Positions 1 to 9,693 of a stretch of DNA of 64,000 bases are shown piece after piece. Every line of letters starts with the position of its first letter. Position 1 is the first letter of the stretch. This DNA is from SAR324 cluster bacterium (lineage in GTDB: Bacteria > SAR324 > XYD2-FULL-50-16 > HCM1). Location of the stretch: contig PUHO01000017.1 of the NCBI GenBank assembly GCA_002995645.1, positions 1 to 64,000 of the forward strand. Reading direction: 5' to 3'. The notes under the pieces were generated by a model. That model had not been told where the DNA came from, did no database searches, and worked only from the letters and a program-made list of their open reading frames with translations. Both the position numbers and the translations under genes were made by a program.

Positions 1-51
1 GTTATTTTACTTACTGCCGTTGGAGTTGATCAGCTTAAGAATAGACGATAA
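1..51 (+). CDS. 3' end of a sugar ABC transporter permease (RbsC-like), cut by window edge
   Basis: The first 51 bases encode the last residues of an RbsC-type permease, ending VGVDQLKNRR and a TAA stop. The same ending recurs at 359 and 589, so this may be the true gene end or just the first copy in the tandem series that follows. The upstream part lies outside the window. The family supplies the membrane channel of ribose/xylose-type ABC importers; the substrate cannot be judged from this fragment. Confidence 0.6.
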   Translation, partial: VILLTAVGVDQLKNRR

Positions 52-92
52 TTATTTATACGTACTGTTATAGATAAAAGCCTTTGTAGCGT

Positions 93-359
93 AATGCTTT
101 AGCTACAAGAATTTCTAGCGGGCAACCGAATGCCGCTCTAGGTTTTGAGTTAAACGTTATTGCCGCTTGTATTTTAGGCGGTGTGTCTTTGAACGGAGGA
201 AAGGCAACAATGACTGCCGTTATTATTGGCGTGTTTATTATGGGAACGTTGAACGATGCGATGAACTTGCTTAATATCTCTGCTTTTTATCAATACGTTG
301 TTCGTGGTGTTATTTTACTTACTGCCGTTGGAGTTGATCAGCTTAAGAATAGACGATAA
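93..359 (+). pseudogene. Truncated copy of RbsC-like permease C-terminus (longest copy)
   Basis: An open frame of 88 codons with no start codon of its own reads the typical C-terminus of RbsC-family permeases: SSGQPNAALGFELNV, then ILGGVSLNGG, then MNLLNISAFYQYVVRG. It ends with the same VGVDQLKNRR stop as base 51. It lacks the N-terminal membrane segments and ribosome binding site, so it is a duplicated gene tail, not a gene. Confidence 0.75.
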
Positions 360-400
360 TTATTTATACGTACTATTATAGTTAAAAGCCTTTGTAACGT

Positions 401-589
401 AATGCTTTAGCTGCAAGAATTTCTAGCGGGCAACCTAATGCCGCTCTAGGTTTTGAGTTAAACGTTATTGCCGCTTGTATTTTAGGTGGTGTTTCTTTGA
501 ATGGTGGAAAGGCAACAATGACTGCCGTTGTGCGTGGTGTTGTTTTACTTACTGCCGTTGGAGTTGATCAGCTTAAGAATAGACGATAA
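401..589 (+). pseudogene. Second truncated permease tail copy, internally deleted
   Basis: This repeats the permease C-terminal coding segment but lacks an in-frame 78-bp stretch between TMTAVV and RGVVLL. The stretch is bounded in the longer copy by short GTTGTT-like microhomology. The stop matches the copies ending at 51 and 359. It has no start codon or ribosome binding site. Confidence 0.75.
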
Positions 590-631
590 TTATTTATACG
601 TACTATTATAGTTAATAAGCAAAGGCTTAAA

Positions 632-841
632 GTGCTGTGTGGACGTAATGCTTTAGCTGCAAGAATTTCTAGCGGGCAACCTAATGCTGCTCTAGGCTTT
701 GAGTTAAACGTTATTGTCGCTTGTATTTTAGGCGGTGTTTCTTTGAACGGAGGAAAGGTAACAATGACTGCCGTTGTTCGTGGTGTTATTTTACTTACTG
801 CCGTTGGAATAGATAAAAGCCTTTGTAACGTAATGCTATAA
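632..841 (+). pseudogene. Third truncated permease tail copy, fused to yqhD-end sequence
   Basis: This copy carries the same internal deletion as the copy at 401-589, so one derives from the other. Just before it, at about 613-640, is a short echo of the 3' end of the neighbouring dehydrogenase gene (GCAAAGGCTTAAAGTGC, which recurs at about 867-883). Its own 3' end is altered, reading IDKSLCNVML before the stop. The frame is open from a GTG but nothing supports expression. Confidence 0.7.
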
Positions 842-874
842 AGGCTTTCTGTTTAGTAGTTAATAAGCAAAGGC

Positions 875-2053
875 TTAAAGTGCCGTTTCGTAAATTTTTT
901 GCGCTGTCGCAATACCAAATTGATTTTCACTTAAACTTGTTAATCCGTTTTCTTCTAGAGATTGAACGCATTTAGCAACATGGCTAGCATCAATATTAGC
1001 TTCTTTAAAACTGCAAGGCATTTGTAAAGAACGAAAGAAATCTTCTAAAGCAGTAATAGCCGCTTTAGCTTGTTCTTCTTGCGTTGGTTTTTCTATTTTG
1101 AAAACGCGCGACGCTAATTGAGCTAATTTTTCTTTTTTATGTTCAAAATTGACTTTTAAATTAGCCGGTAGAAGAATAGACAAAGTGACGCCGTGATCTA
1201 ATCCGCTTGAAGCAGTCAATTCATGTCCTAACATATGAGTTGACCAATCTTGTAACACCCCGGTAGCGATAAAGCCGTTTAACGCCATTGTGGCGGCGTA
1301 CATAATATTAGCACGACAATTATAGTTAGTAAGGTTGTCGCCTTCAAAAACGCGCGCACCTTCTTCTATTAAAACACGAAGCAATCCTTCTGACCATTCG
1401 TCTTGTACTTTTGCTTGTTCGTTACGTGTTAAATATTGCTCTATAACATGGATAAAAGCGTCAACAATACCGTTTGCTACTTGTTTCTTAGGTAAAGTAT
1501 AGGTTAGCGTTGGATCTAGTATAGAGAATTGAGGATATATTAAAGACAAATTCCCATCTCGTTTTTTTTGTATAGATCGTCTTGAAATAACAAAATTAGC
1601 GTTCATTTCCGATCCGGTTGCTGGTAAAGTCATAATACTGGCTAAAGGCATTGCTGTTTTGCATAAATGATATTTCCCTTCTTCAAGCAATTCTTGCCAT
1701 GCATCAGTTATATTATTTTCTTTTGCCGCCATAAGTGCGGTGAACTTGGTAGCATCTAGAACCGATCCCCCACCAACGGCAAGAAGGAAGGTAACCTTTT
1801 CTTTATGGATTTTTTCTGTAGCGGCAACGCAAGAATCATAATCTGGATTCGCAACTATACCGCCAAACTCAACGATATCATGCTTATGTAATGCTTTTCT
1901 TACTTGTTCCATTATGCCGTTTTTAGACAATACAAAATCACCGCCGTATAAAATCATTACTTTTTCTGATGCTGGAATGAGGTTAGCAAGTTGTTGAATT
2001 TGGTTTTCGCCAAAAAGTAATTTAGTTGGATTATAAAATTCAAAATTATTCAT
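875..2053 (-). CDS. yqhD: Iron-type NAD(P)H-dependent alcohol/aldehyde dehydrogenase (YqhD/BdhA family)
   Basis: This 392-residue cytosolic enzyme probably reduces aldehydes to alcohols with NADPH. The N-terminal FEFYNPTKLLFG is the family opening. A nucleotide-binding GGGS sits at about residues 94-97, and LPATGSEMN follows near 145. Metal-ligand regions lie at about 195-205 (VDAFIHVIEQ) and 275-290 (HMLGHELTASSGLDHG). The length matches the family (about 387). It is a single-gene unit; its 3' end is echoed in the repeats to its left. Family assignment is firm, but the exact substrate (butanal, methylglyoxal or other) is unknown. Confidence 0.85.
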   Translation of the reverse strand: MNNFEFYNPTKLLFGENQIQQLANLIPASEKVMILYGGDFVLSKNGIMEQVRKALHKHDIVEFGGIVANPDYDSCVAATEKIHKEKVTFLLAVGGGSVLDATKFTALMAAKENNITDAWQELLEEGKYHLCKTAMPLASIMTLPATGSEMNANFVISRRSIQKKRDGNLSLIYPQFSILDPTLTYTLPKKQVANGIVDAFIHVIEQYLTRNEQAKVQDEWSEGLLRVLIEEGARVFEGDNLTNYNCRANIMYAATMALNGFIATGVLQDWSTHMLGHELTASSGLDHGVTLSILLPANLKVNFEHKKEKLAQLASRVFKIEKPTQEEQAKAAITALEDFFRSLQMPCSFKEANIDASHVAKCVQSLEENGLTSLSENQFGIATAQKIYETAL

Positions 2054-2175
2054 AAAAGACCTCTAAATAAATTTATATTAGTTAGTTTAAGTATGATTTA
2101 CAAACAAACGCAGTCATGTTTATAGTAATAAAGGTTTATACTTTTGTCAATTAAAAAATAATAACTATTGTAAGA

Positions 2176-2877
2176 TTACCAATATAATTGACGTTCTTCC
2201 CAATTATCTTTTTCCGGACATTCTTGTATTGCTTTTTTGAGTATAGTAATAAAACTAAATTTATCTATTTCTTTTGCGCCCATACTTGCTAAATGGGAGG
2301 TGTACATTTGACAATCTATAATGCGATATTGCTTTTGTGTTAGCATTTTTCCAAGTAAGGCTAAACAAACTTTAGAGGCGTTAGATACATGGGAAAACAT
2401 AGACTCGCCAAAGAAACAACGGTGTAAACATACGCCGTATAAACCGCCGACTAATTTACCGCCCTGCCATGCTTCTATAGAATGAGCATAACCTTGCTTG
2501 TGTAGCTCTATATACGCTTTTTGCATTTCCGGAAGAATCCAAGTGTCTTCTTGCCCTTTTCTTGGCGTGTTAGCACAATGTTGTAAAACTTCTTGAAAAT
2601 TTTTGTTTATTGTAATTTCAAAACTATGATTTTTAAGAATACGGAGCAAGCTTTTAGAAATATGAATTGTATCAGGATAAAAGCACATACGAAGCGGCGG
2701 CGACCACCATAAAATAGGCGTATCTTTACTATACCAAGGGAAAATGCCTTGTTTATAGGCTGTAAGTATACGTTCTATTGCTAAGTCTCCGCCAATAGCG
2801 AGTAATCCGTCTTTATTTGCCATCTCGACAGGTGGAAAATCATAGCTAGTTTCAGAAAGAAAAAACGGCAATAACAT
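2176..2877 (-). CDS. aat: Leucyl/phenylalanyl-tRNA--protein transferase
   Basis: Aat adds Leu or Phe from charged tRNA to the N-terminus of proteins, marking them for ClpAP degradation (N-end rule). Family motifs are clear: DFPPVEMANKDGLLAIGGDL, then QGIFPWYS and ILWWSPP near the N-terminus, HSIEAWQ, and CFFGESMFSHVSNASK with the conserved ESMFS core. I start at the ATG at 2877 because the family begins about ten residues before FPPVE. An upstream in-frame ATG at 2952 would add 25 unrelated residues and run into duplicated DNA. No clear Shine-Dalgarno sequence is present. Its 5' end is tandemly copied upstream (2766-3510). Confidence 0.9.
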   Translation of the reverse strand: MLLPFFLSETSYDFPPVEMANKDGLLAIGGDLAIERILTAYKQGIFPWYSKDTPILWWSPPLRMCFYPDTIHISKSLLRILKNHSFEITINKNFQEVLQHCANTPRKGQEDTWILPEMQKAYIELHKQGYAHSIEAWQGGKLVGGLYGVCLHRCFFGESMFSHVSNASKVCLALLGKMLTQKQYRIIDCQMYTSHLASMGAKEIDKFSFITILKKAIQECPEKDNWEERQLYW

Positions 2878-3510
2878 AAGAAGAGAAAAATAATATTGAT
2901 TTATGTTTATTTTTAAGATAAAATGAAGAAAAACTTTATTTGCTTTACACAAAGTAATTGAGTTTTAAGCTATCTTATTCTATACTTAATATCTACTTTA
3001 TACAATGTTGTATGATATAAGTATACGCTTTATTGCTAAGTCTCTGCTAATAGCAAGCCGTCTTTAATTGTCTTTACAACTAATTAAGAATTCATAATCC
3101 ATATTAGAAAGCAAACGACAATTAAAACAAGAAAAAATAATATTGATTTATATTTATTTTTAAGATAGAATGAAGAAAAACTTTATTTGCTTTACACAAA
3201 GTAATTGAGTTTTAAGCTATCTTATTCTATACTTAATATCTACTTTATACAATGTCGTATGATATAAGTATACGCTTTATTGCTAAGTCTCTGCTAATAG
3301 CAAGCCGTCTTTAATTGTCTTTATCCATTGGTTAGAAAACCATTATTTACTTCAAAAAGAAAAAGACAATAACACAGAAAAAAAGAAGATAAATAATAAT
3401 ATTGATTTATTTTTGTTTTTAAGATACGATAATACTCAAACTCTATTTGCTTTTGATAAAGTAATTAATTTTTAAACTATCTAACTTTATACTTGATATC
3501 TATCTTTTAT
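2766..3510. repeat. Tandem repeats derived from the aat 5' end; otherwise gene-free upstream region
   Basis: A unit of about 250 bp containing the aat N-terminal coding segment and its upstream DNA occurs three times. The marker GTATACG is at 2766 (inside aat), 3021 and 3268. A third, more eroded upstream segment follows at about 3390-3510. The copies contain no usable frame. The remaining bases up to gltA (3626) are AT-rich with no other feature seen. Confidence 0.75.
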
Positions 3511-3625
3511 ACAAAAGAATATATTTTTAAATTAAAAAAATTAAATGTAATTAATACAAATTAGCTAAAACAATCATAAGTATAAATATGTTATAGTAAT
3601 TATAATTAAAATAAGGAGAATTTTT

Positions 3626-4915
3626 ATGAATGGAAAATTAACGTTTGGAGATAAAAGTATTGATTTGCCTATTATTGAAGGAACGGAAAAAGAAAAAGCA
3701 ATTGATATAGGAAAATTGCGTTCTACTACGGGATTAATTACTTTAGACAGCGGGTATTCTAACACAGGCTCTGCAAAAAGTAAAATTACCTATTTAAATG
3801 GAGAAGAAGGTATCTTGCGACATCGTGGATATCGTATTGAAGATTTAGCGTTAAATTGTACTTTTCTAGAAGTGGCTTACCTTGTGATTTTTGGAGATTT
3901 ACCATCAAAAGAAAAACTAGACAATTTTTCTGAACGCGTTATGCGTCACGCTTTAATTGACGAGCGTATTAAAGACGTGTTTAAAGCGTTCCCTTTAGCA
4001 ACGCACCCTATGGCTCTTTTAGAAGCAACAACAGTGGCTTTATCTGCTTTTTATTCGTCAAGTGAAGTATACGGCAAAGATACAAAAGACGATTTAGAAA
4101 GAAATATTTTTCGTCTTCTTGGAAAGTTGCCGAGCTTAGTAGCCTATAGTTATAAGAAAAAAAGAGGTTTGCCTTATGCGTATCCTAATACGGATTTGAA
4201 TTATGTTGAGAACTTTTTGCAAATGGTTTTCAATGTTCCTACTAGGAAGTATAATTCTAATCCATTATTCAGAGAAGCAATTGAAAAATTACTTATTTTA
4301 CATGTTGATCATGAATTAAATTGCTCTACGTCAACAGTACGTATGATTGGTAGCAGTGAAGCTAATTTATATTCTTCTATTTCCGGCGGTATTAGTGCTT
4401 TATCCGGTGCTCTGCACGGTGGCGCAAACCAAGCCGTACTAGAAATGTTAGAACAAATCTACCAACAAGGCGGTAATATTAAAATGTTTATCGAACGTGC
4501 TAAAGATAAAAATGATTCGTTTAAACTAATGGGATTTGGTCATCGTGTATATAAAAACTTTGATCCACGAGCGGTTATTGTAAAAGATCTTTGTCGTACT
4601 ATTTTGAAAGAACAAGCTGAGAATAATCCTTTATTTGATCTAGCTTTAGAGTTAGAAGAACAAGCCTTGCAAGATAGCTATTTTCAAGAAAGAAAATTAT
4701 ATCCAAACATTGACTTTTATTCCGGTCTTATTTATAAGGCAATGGGCTTTTCAAATGATATGTTTACGGCGTTGTTTGTTGTAGGTAGGCTTCCGGGCTG
4801 GATTGCTCATTGGGTTGAAATGCGTAACGATCCACACAGTCGTATTGATAGACCAAGGCAAGTTTACACAGGCGCTACAGAAAGGAAGTTTACTCCTATT
4901 AAGGAGCGAAGTTAG
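3626..4915 (+). CDS. gltA: Citrate synthase (type II, hexameric)
   Basis: GltA condenses oxaloacetate with acetyl-CoA to citrate, the entry step of the TCA cycle. At 429 residues it matches the proteobacterial type II enzyme (E. coli 427). The catalytic histidine segments ALHGGANQAVLEML and GFGHRVYK are present, as are DFYSGL (catalytic Asp) and RIDRPRQVYTG near the C-terminus. The start is supported by an AAGGAG sequence about 9 bases upstream. It is a monocistronic gene followed by a strong intrinsic terminator. The long N-terminal domain (residues 1-50) is the feature linked to NADH allostery in this subtype. Confidence 0.95.
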   Translation: MNGKLTFGDKSIDLPIIEGTEKEKAIDIGKLRSTTGLITLDSGYSNTGSAKSKITYLNGEEGILRHRGYRIEDLALNCTFLEVAYLVIFGDLPSKEKLDNFSERVMRHALIDERIKDVFKAFPLATHPMALLEATTVALSAFYSSSEVYGKDTKDDLERNIFRLLGKLPSLVAYSYKKKRGLPYAYPNTDLNYVENFLQMVFNVPTRKYNSNPLFREAIEKLLILHVDHELNCSTSTVRMIGSSEANLYSSISGGISALSGALHGGANQAVLEMLEQIYQQGGNIKMFIERAKDKNDSFKLMGFGHRVYKNFDPRAVIVKDLCRTILKEQAENNPLFDLALELEEQALQDSYFQERKLYPNIDFYSGLIYKAMGFSNDMFTALFVVGRLPGWIAHWVEMRNDPHSRIDRPRQVYTGATERKFTPIKERS

Positions 4916-4938
4916 TTTTTTTCCTGTTATGTGATAAG

Positions 4939-4968
4939 AAGGCTTACAATAAAAAGTAAGCCTTTTTT
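4939..4968 (+). terminator. Intrinsic terminator of gltA
   Basis: A perfect 9-bp stem (AAGGCTTAC / GTAAGCCTT) with an 8-base loop is followed by a run of T, about 25 bases after the gltA stop. Confidence 0.9.
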
Positions 4969-4986
4969 ATTATGTAAATTTATTTA

Positions 4987-5206
4987 TGTTTTATAAAACA
5001 ACACCTTCAAGGGCAAGCAACGTAGCTTTAATATTTAGGGCTTTTAGATTCCTACCTTGTATAAATCCGCCAAGTGATTTATTAGCTTGTATCACTCTGT
5101 GACAAGGAATAAAAATAGGTAATTGATTATGTCCGTTTGCATTGCCTATAGCTCTTGCCGCATTCTTTTTATATCCTATAGACAAGGCAACTTCACCGTA
5201 AGTCTG
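4987..5206 (-). pseudogene. Truncated tandem copy of the ogt 3' end
   Basis: About 220 bp here repeat the last part of the adjacent ogt gene almost exactly, including the PCHR active-site codons and GGFIQGRN. The N-terminal half is missing. Between copy and gene (5207-5257) is a scrambled mix of short ogt pieces, including another TAAATCCGCCAAGTGATTTA. A 64-codon frame exists but lacks the first 110 residues of the enzyme, so it is not expected to work. Confidence 0.8.
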
Positions 5207-5257
5207 TATTGAAATAGGCTTCCTTCTTATATAAATCCGCCAAGTGATTTACCTGTT

Positions 5258-5782
5258 TTATAAAACAACACCTTCAAGGGCAAGCAACGTAGCTTTAATA
5301 TTTAGGGCTGTTTTGTTCCTACCTTGTATAAATCCGCCAAGTGATTTATTAGCTTGTATCACTCTGTGACAAGGAATAAAAATAGGTAAGTTATTATGTC
5401 CGTTTGCATTGCCTATAGCTCTTGCCGCATTCTTTTTATATCCTATAGACAAGGCAACTTCACCGTAAGTCTGTATTGTTCCATAGGGAATAGTAGTTAA
5501 TGCTTGAAAAACTTTCTGTTGAAATACGCTTCCTTGTATTTTTAAATTTAAAGAAAACTGTTTTCTTTTACAGTCAAAATATTCTTGTAACTGTTGCTTA
5601 GCTTTTATTAGTAATGTTGTTTCTTTTTTTTCTAAGTTGAAAGGAATCGATTCTATTTTTGTAACTGCTAAGAAAAATAGATTTGTAATTTGTGCTTCTT
5701 TTTCTAAGATAGCTAGTTGACCAACAGGGGAGTCTAACGTTTGATATAGGTAGGTTGGTGCTGCCTTAGACTTGAGCGACAT
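5258..5782 (-). CDS. ogt: Methylated-DNA--protein-cysteine methyltransferase
   Basis: This suicide repair enzyme removes methyl groups from O6-methylguanine onto a cysteine. The active-site IPCHRVI places the acceptor Cys at residue 138, and the DNA-binding helix region precedes it (IPYGTIQTYGEVA, about 98-110). The length of 174 residues matches single-domain Ogt proteins. It is the last gene of a dapF-ClC-ogt run, and its ATG lies inside the end of the ClC gene (17-bp overlap), suggesting translational coupling. Its 3' end has been tandemly duplicated just downstream. Confidence 0.9.
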   Translation of the reverse strand: MSLKSKAAPTYLYQTLDSPVGQLAILEKEAQITNLFFLAVTKIESIPFNLEKKETTLLIKAKQQLQEYFDCKRKQFSLNLKIQGSVFQQKVFQALTTIPYGTIQTYGEVALSIGYKKNAARAIGNANGHNNLPIFIPCHRVIQANKSLGGFIQGRNKTALNIKATLLALEGVVL

Positions 5783-7520
5783 GCGTTTGATGTAATAAAA
5801 GGGTACGGTTGTATTCTTTGATTACTTCTTTATGGTGAACTAATCCAATAACCCGCTTGTTTTCTATTGAATCGACAACAGGAATAACGGCAAACTCTTT
5901 TAATTGAAAAACTTGCACCGCTTTTTTTAGTGATACGTTAGGGAGAAAATAAACTAAGTCTGGGCTAACGATCTCTTTAAGAATACATAAATCACCAAGA
6001 TACTTTTCATGAAAAAGAATTTGACGTACATGCCGAAACGACAACATACCTGTTAATTCTTGGTTATGGTCAACACAAGGATAATATTCATATTGAGAGT
6101 TACTTAGAATAGAGATAAATTCTCGTAAAGTTGTATTTTCCGGCATGACGTGAAAGTCATCATGAATCAAACTAGTAATAGTTTTATCTGCAAGTAAATG
6201 CTCTATTTTTTCACCGTGAAGGTGAATGCCTTGTTTAGCTAATCCGTACGTATCAAGCGATTCAGGGCAAAAATGAGAGGCAATAATTAAACCGATAACC
6301 GAACTAAACATAATTGGCAAAATAACGACGTAATTATTAGTAATCTCAAATAATAAGAATATAGCCGTCATAGGGGCATGTGTGGCAGCAGCTAGAAAGG
6401 ATCCCATTCCAACAAGGGCATAGGATTCAGGCGTAATATGCCAAGCCGGGAAGAACATATTAATAGAAGCCCCAAAAGCGGCACCAATCGTTGCGCCAAT
6501 AACAAGAGACGGAGCAAACATACCTCCCACCCCGCCAGATCCTAGCGTTATGCTTGTTGCGATAATTTTCAAGATAATGAGCAAAAAGAAAACAGAGGCA
6601 GTAAATTTCATTGGTGAACTTAAAGCGGCATGGATAACATCGTACCCTTCGCCAATCGCACTATGATGTATTAAACCAATACAACCAACGCATAAACCAC
6701 CGATAACTGGTTTAAGATGTTTATTAATCGGTAGTTTAGTAAAAAAGCCTTCTGTAAAATAGTAAAAGCGAATAAAAATAAAAGCTATTATACCAATAAT
6801 AATACCGAGAATACTATATAAAGCAAGTTCGTAATAGGAATGAAAAGAATAGGTTACTGAACCGAATAAAGGTGCCGATGAGTAGTATATACGGGAAATA
6901 GCCGTTCCTATACCGGAAGAAATAACAATCATGGCAAACGTATTCATTTGCAACGGTTGGATAATAACGATTTCTTGAGCAAAAAGAACGCCGGCAATAG
7001 GTGCGTTAAATTGAGCGCCAATACTAGCGGCAACCCCGCAAGCAATTAACATTTTAACACGGTTTGTTCCGGCTTTGAAAAAACTACCTGTAACAGAACC
7101 AACAGTCCCGCCAATTTGAGCAATAGGACCTTCTACCCCTGCCGATCCGCCTGTGGCAATGGTTAAGATAGAAGTTATAATTTTAATAGGAATATTTCTT
7201 ATTTTTAACGTAGCACCGCGAAAGTGAATATTCATTAAAAATCTAGGCATTCCAAAACCGTGAATTTCCGAAGGATAGCGAAGCGCAAAAGGAAGTAGAC
7301 ACAAACCGCCAAGAGCGGGAACAAGAACAAGAAGAAAAGGCGAATAGTGTGCAAGCCAGGTTTCAATAGTATGGTGTACGAAATGAGAAGCAGAATGTAA
7401 GGCAAAATGAAAGAAGACAGAAATAAAACCGGCGGTAATTCCAATAAATGAGGCGATAATAACGTCGCCTAGCATTTTATTAAAGTATAATTTTTTAAGA
7501 AGAATTTTAATAATGAACAT
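5766..7520 (-). CDS. ClC-family chloride channel/antiporter with C-terminal CBS pair
   Basis: A 584-residue inner-membrane protein with about ten hydrophobic segments. The ClC signature regions are present: GSAGVEGPIAQIG (near 120) and GSGGVGGMFAPSLVIGA (near 330), the latter matching the GGIFAP anion-pathway loop. Residues from about 440 to the end form two CBS domains, which in other ClC proteins bind adenine nucleotides and gate transport. It starts 10 bases after dapF stops and overlaps ogt. Whether it is a channel or an H+/Cl- exchanger cannot be decided by eye. Confidence 0.9.
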   Translation of the reverse strand: MFIIKILLKKLYFNKMLGDVIIASFIGITAGFISVFFHFALHSASHFVHHTIETWLAHYSPFLLVLVPALGGLCLLPFALRYPSEIHGFGMPRFLMNIHFRGATLKIRNIPIKIITSILTIATGGSAGVEGPIAQIGGTVGSVTGSFFKAGTNRVKMLIACGVAASIGAQFNAPIAGVLFAQEIVIIQPLQMNTFAMIVISSGIGTAISRIYYSSAPLFGSVTYSFHSYYELALYSILGIIIGIIAFIFIRFYYFTEGFFTKLPINKHLKPVIGGLCVGCIGLIHHSAIGEGYDVIHAALSSPMKFTASVFFLLIILKIIATSITLGSGGVGGMFAPSLVIGATIGAAFGASINMFFPAWHITPESYALVGMGSFLAAATHAPMTAIFLLFEITNNYVVILPIMFSSVIGLIIASHFCPESLDTYGLAKQGIHLHGEKIEHLLADKTITSLIHDDFHVMPENTTLREFISILSNSQYEYYPCVDHNQELTGMLSFRHVRQILFHEKYLGDLCILKEIVSPDLVYFLPNVSLKKAVQVFQLKEFAVIPVVDSIENKRVIGLVHHKEVIKEYNRTLLLHQTHVAQV

Positions 7521-7530
7521 AGTTTCTCGC

Positions 7531-8373
7531 TTATGCTGTCAGCCTTCCTTGAAATACTTCGGTAGCTGATCCTTCTTTTGAAATTGAATCTTTGCCGTTC
7601 CAAGTGATTGTTAAATCTCCGCCGGTTAAAGAAACGCGTACTGGAGAAATTAATTTTTTTGTACGTATGCCAACGGCAACTGCTGCGCAAGCAGCACTCC
7701 CGCAAGCCCAAGTTTCGCCGCTGCCTCGTTCCCACGTCCTTTGTTTAATATGTTGTTCGTTTATTATTTCAATAAACGCTACGTTTGTTTTTTTAATAAA
7801 AATGGGATCCTTTTCAATAATAGGACCGTACGTAGTAACAGGATAGGATTGTAGGTCTTTAACAAACGTAATAGTATGTGGATTCCCCATAGACGCAAAA
7901 GAAACTTGTAAAGGTGAATCAATACCTTGAAAAGAAATTGGTTGTTCTATTGTTTCTTGCTGTTGGTTATTTGCTACAGACGAAGCAAGAAAAGAAGGGA
8001 TTCCCATTTGTACTTTAATCTTGTTTACAGGTAAAGTTGTGTCTGTTGTTTCCATGGTGATAATGCCGGCAAGTGTAGCAACGGAAATAGGTGCTAAAGG
8101 TGCTAATTTTCTATCCCACAAATATTTGCCAACACAACGAAGCGCGTTGCCGCAAGTTTCGGCAATACTGCCGTCTGCGTTATAGATTTGCATTTCCCAT
8201 TTGGCTAGCTTTGTTTGGATAGGATTAATAAGCACAATGCCGTCTGCTCCTACGCCGTATCTTCTATGGCTAATTTTTTTTGCTAAAGAAGATACGTTTT
8301 CTTTACTTTGATGATAATCGTATATATAAATATAATCGTTACCAAGACCGTGCATTTTTGTAAATGAAATCAT
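7531..8373 (-). CDS. dapF: Diaminopimelate epimerase
   Basis: DapF interconverts LL- and meso-diaminopimelate, the last step before peptidoglycan precursor use or lysine synthesis. The start MISFTKMHGLGNDY is the classic N-terminus. The two catalytic cysteines are visible in ETCGNALR (Cys74) and GETWACGSAACA. At 280 residues it is full length. It is the first gene of the dapF-ClC-ogt unit; the link with the other two looks positional only. Confidence 0.95.
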   Translation of the reverse strand: MISFTKMHGLGNDYIYIYDYHQSKENVSSLAKKISHRRYGVGADGIVLINPIQTKLAKWEMQIYNADGSIAETCGNALRCVGKYLWDRKLAPLAPISVATLAGIITMETTDTTLPVNKIKVQMGIPSFLASSVANNQQQETIEQPISFQGIDSPLQVSFASMGNPHTITFVKDLQSYPVTTYGPIIEKDPIFIKKTNVAFIEIINEQHIKQRTWERGSGETWACGSAACAAVAVGIRTKKLISPVRVSLTGGDLTITWNGKDSISKEGSATEVFQGRLTA

Positions 8374-8458
8374 ATAATCTATAACTTGCGAAAAGAAATT
8401 AATTTAGTAGTTGTAGTATACATGGTGTTGATATTTAAATCTACAATTATTTTATATT

Positions 8459-8496
8459 AAAAAAAAGCTTACTCATAATGTGTTAAGAGTAAGCTT
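8459..8496 (-). terminator. Intrinsic terminator of gapA
   Basis: Read on the minus strand, a perfect 10-bp stem (AAGCTTACTC / GAGTAAGCTT) with a 12-base loop is followed by six or more T residues, about 25 bases after the gapA stop. Confidence 0.9.
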
Positions 8497-8519
8497 ATAA
8501 AGGGTATTTCAATTAATAA

Positions 8520-9641
<1,122 letters not shown>

Positions 9642-9693
9642 TTATGCAAAGCTTAAAATTAGGTATTTTTTATTGTGTATTCTCGTTGTAAAA

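Larger units (their letters stand above)
1..860. repeat. Tandem partial gene duplication of permease 3' end
   Basis: Four tandem copies of the permease tail are joined by a shared linker of about 40 bp (containing TTATTTATACGTACT and AAAGCCTTTGTA). The copies have diverged by point changes and a shared deletion. No transposase or terminal inverted repeats are visible, so repeated tandem duplication is the simplest explanation. Confidence 0.8.

Noticed and set aside
632..841. A small 69-residue membrane protein gene
   Set aside because: It is a truncated, internally deleted copy of a permease tail in a tandem duplication.
4991..5185. A second short ogt gene
   Set aside because: It is a tandem copy of the ogt 3' end without the N-terminal domain or a ribosome binding site.
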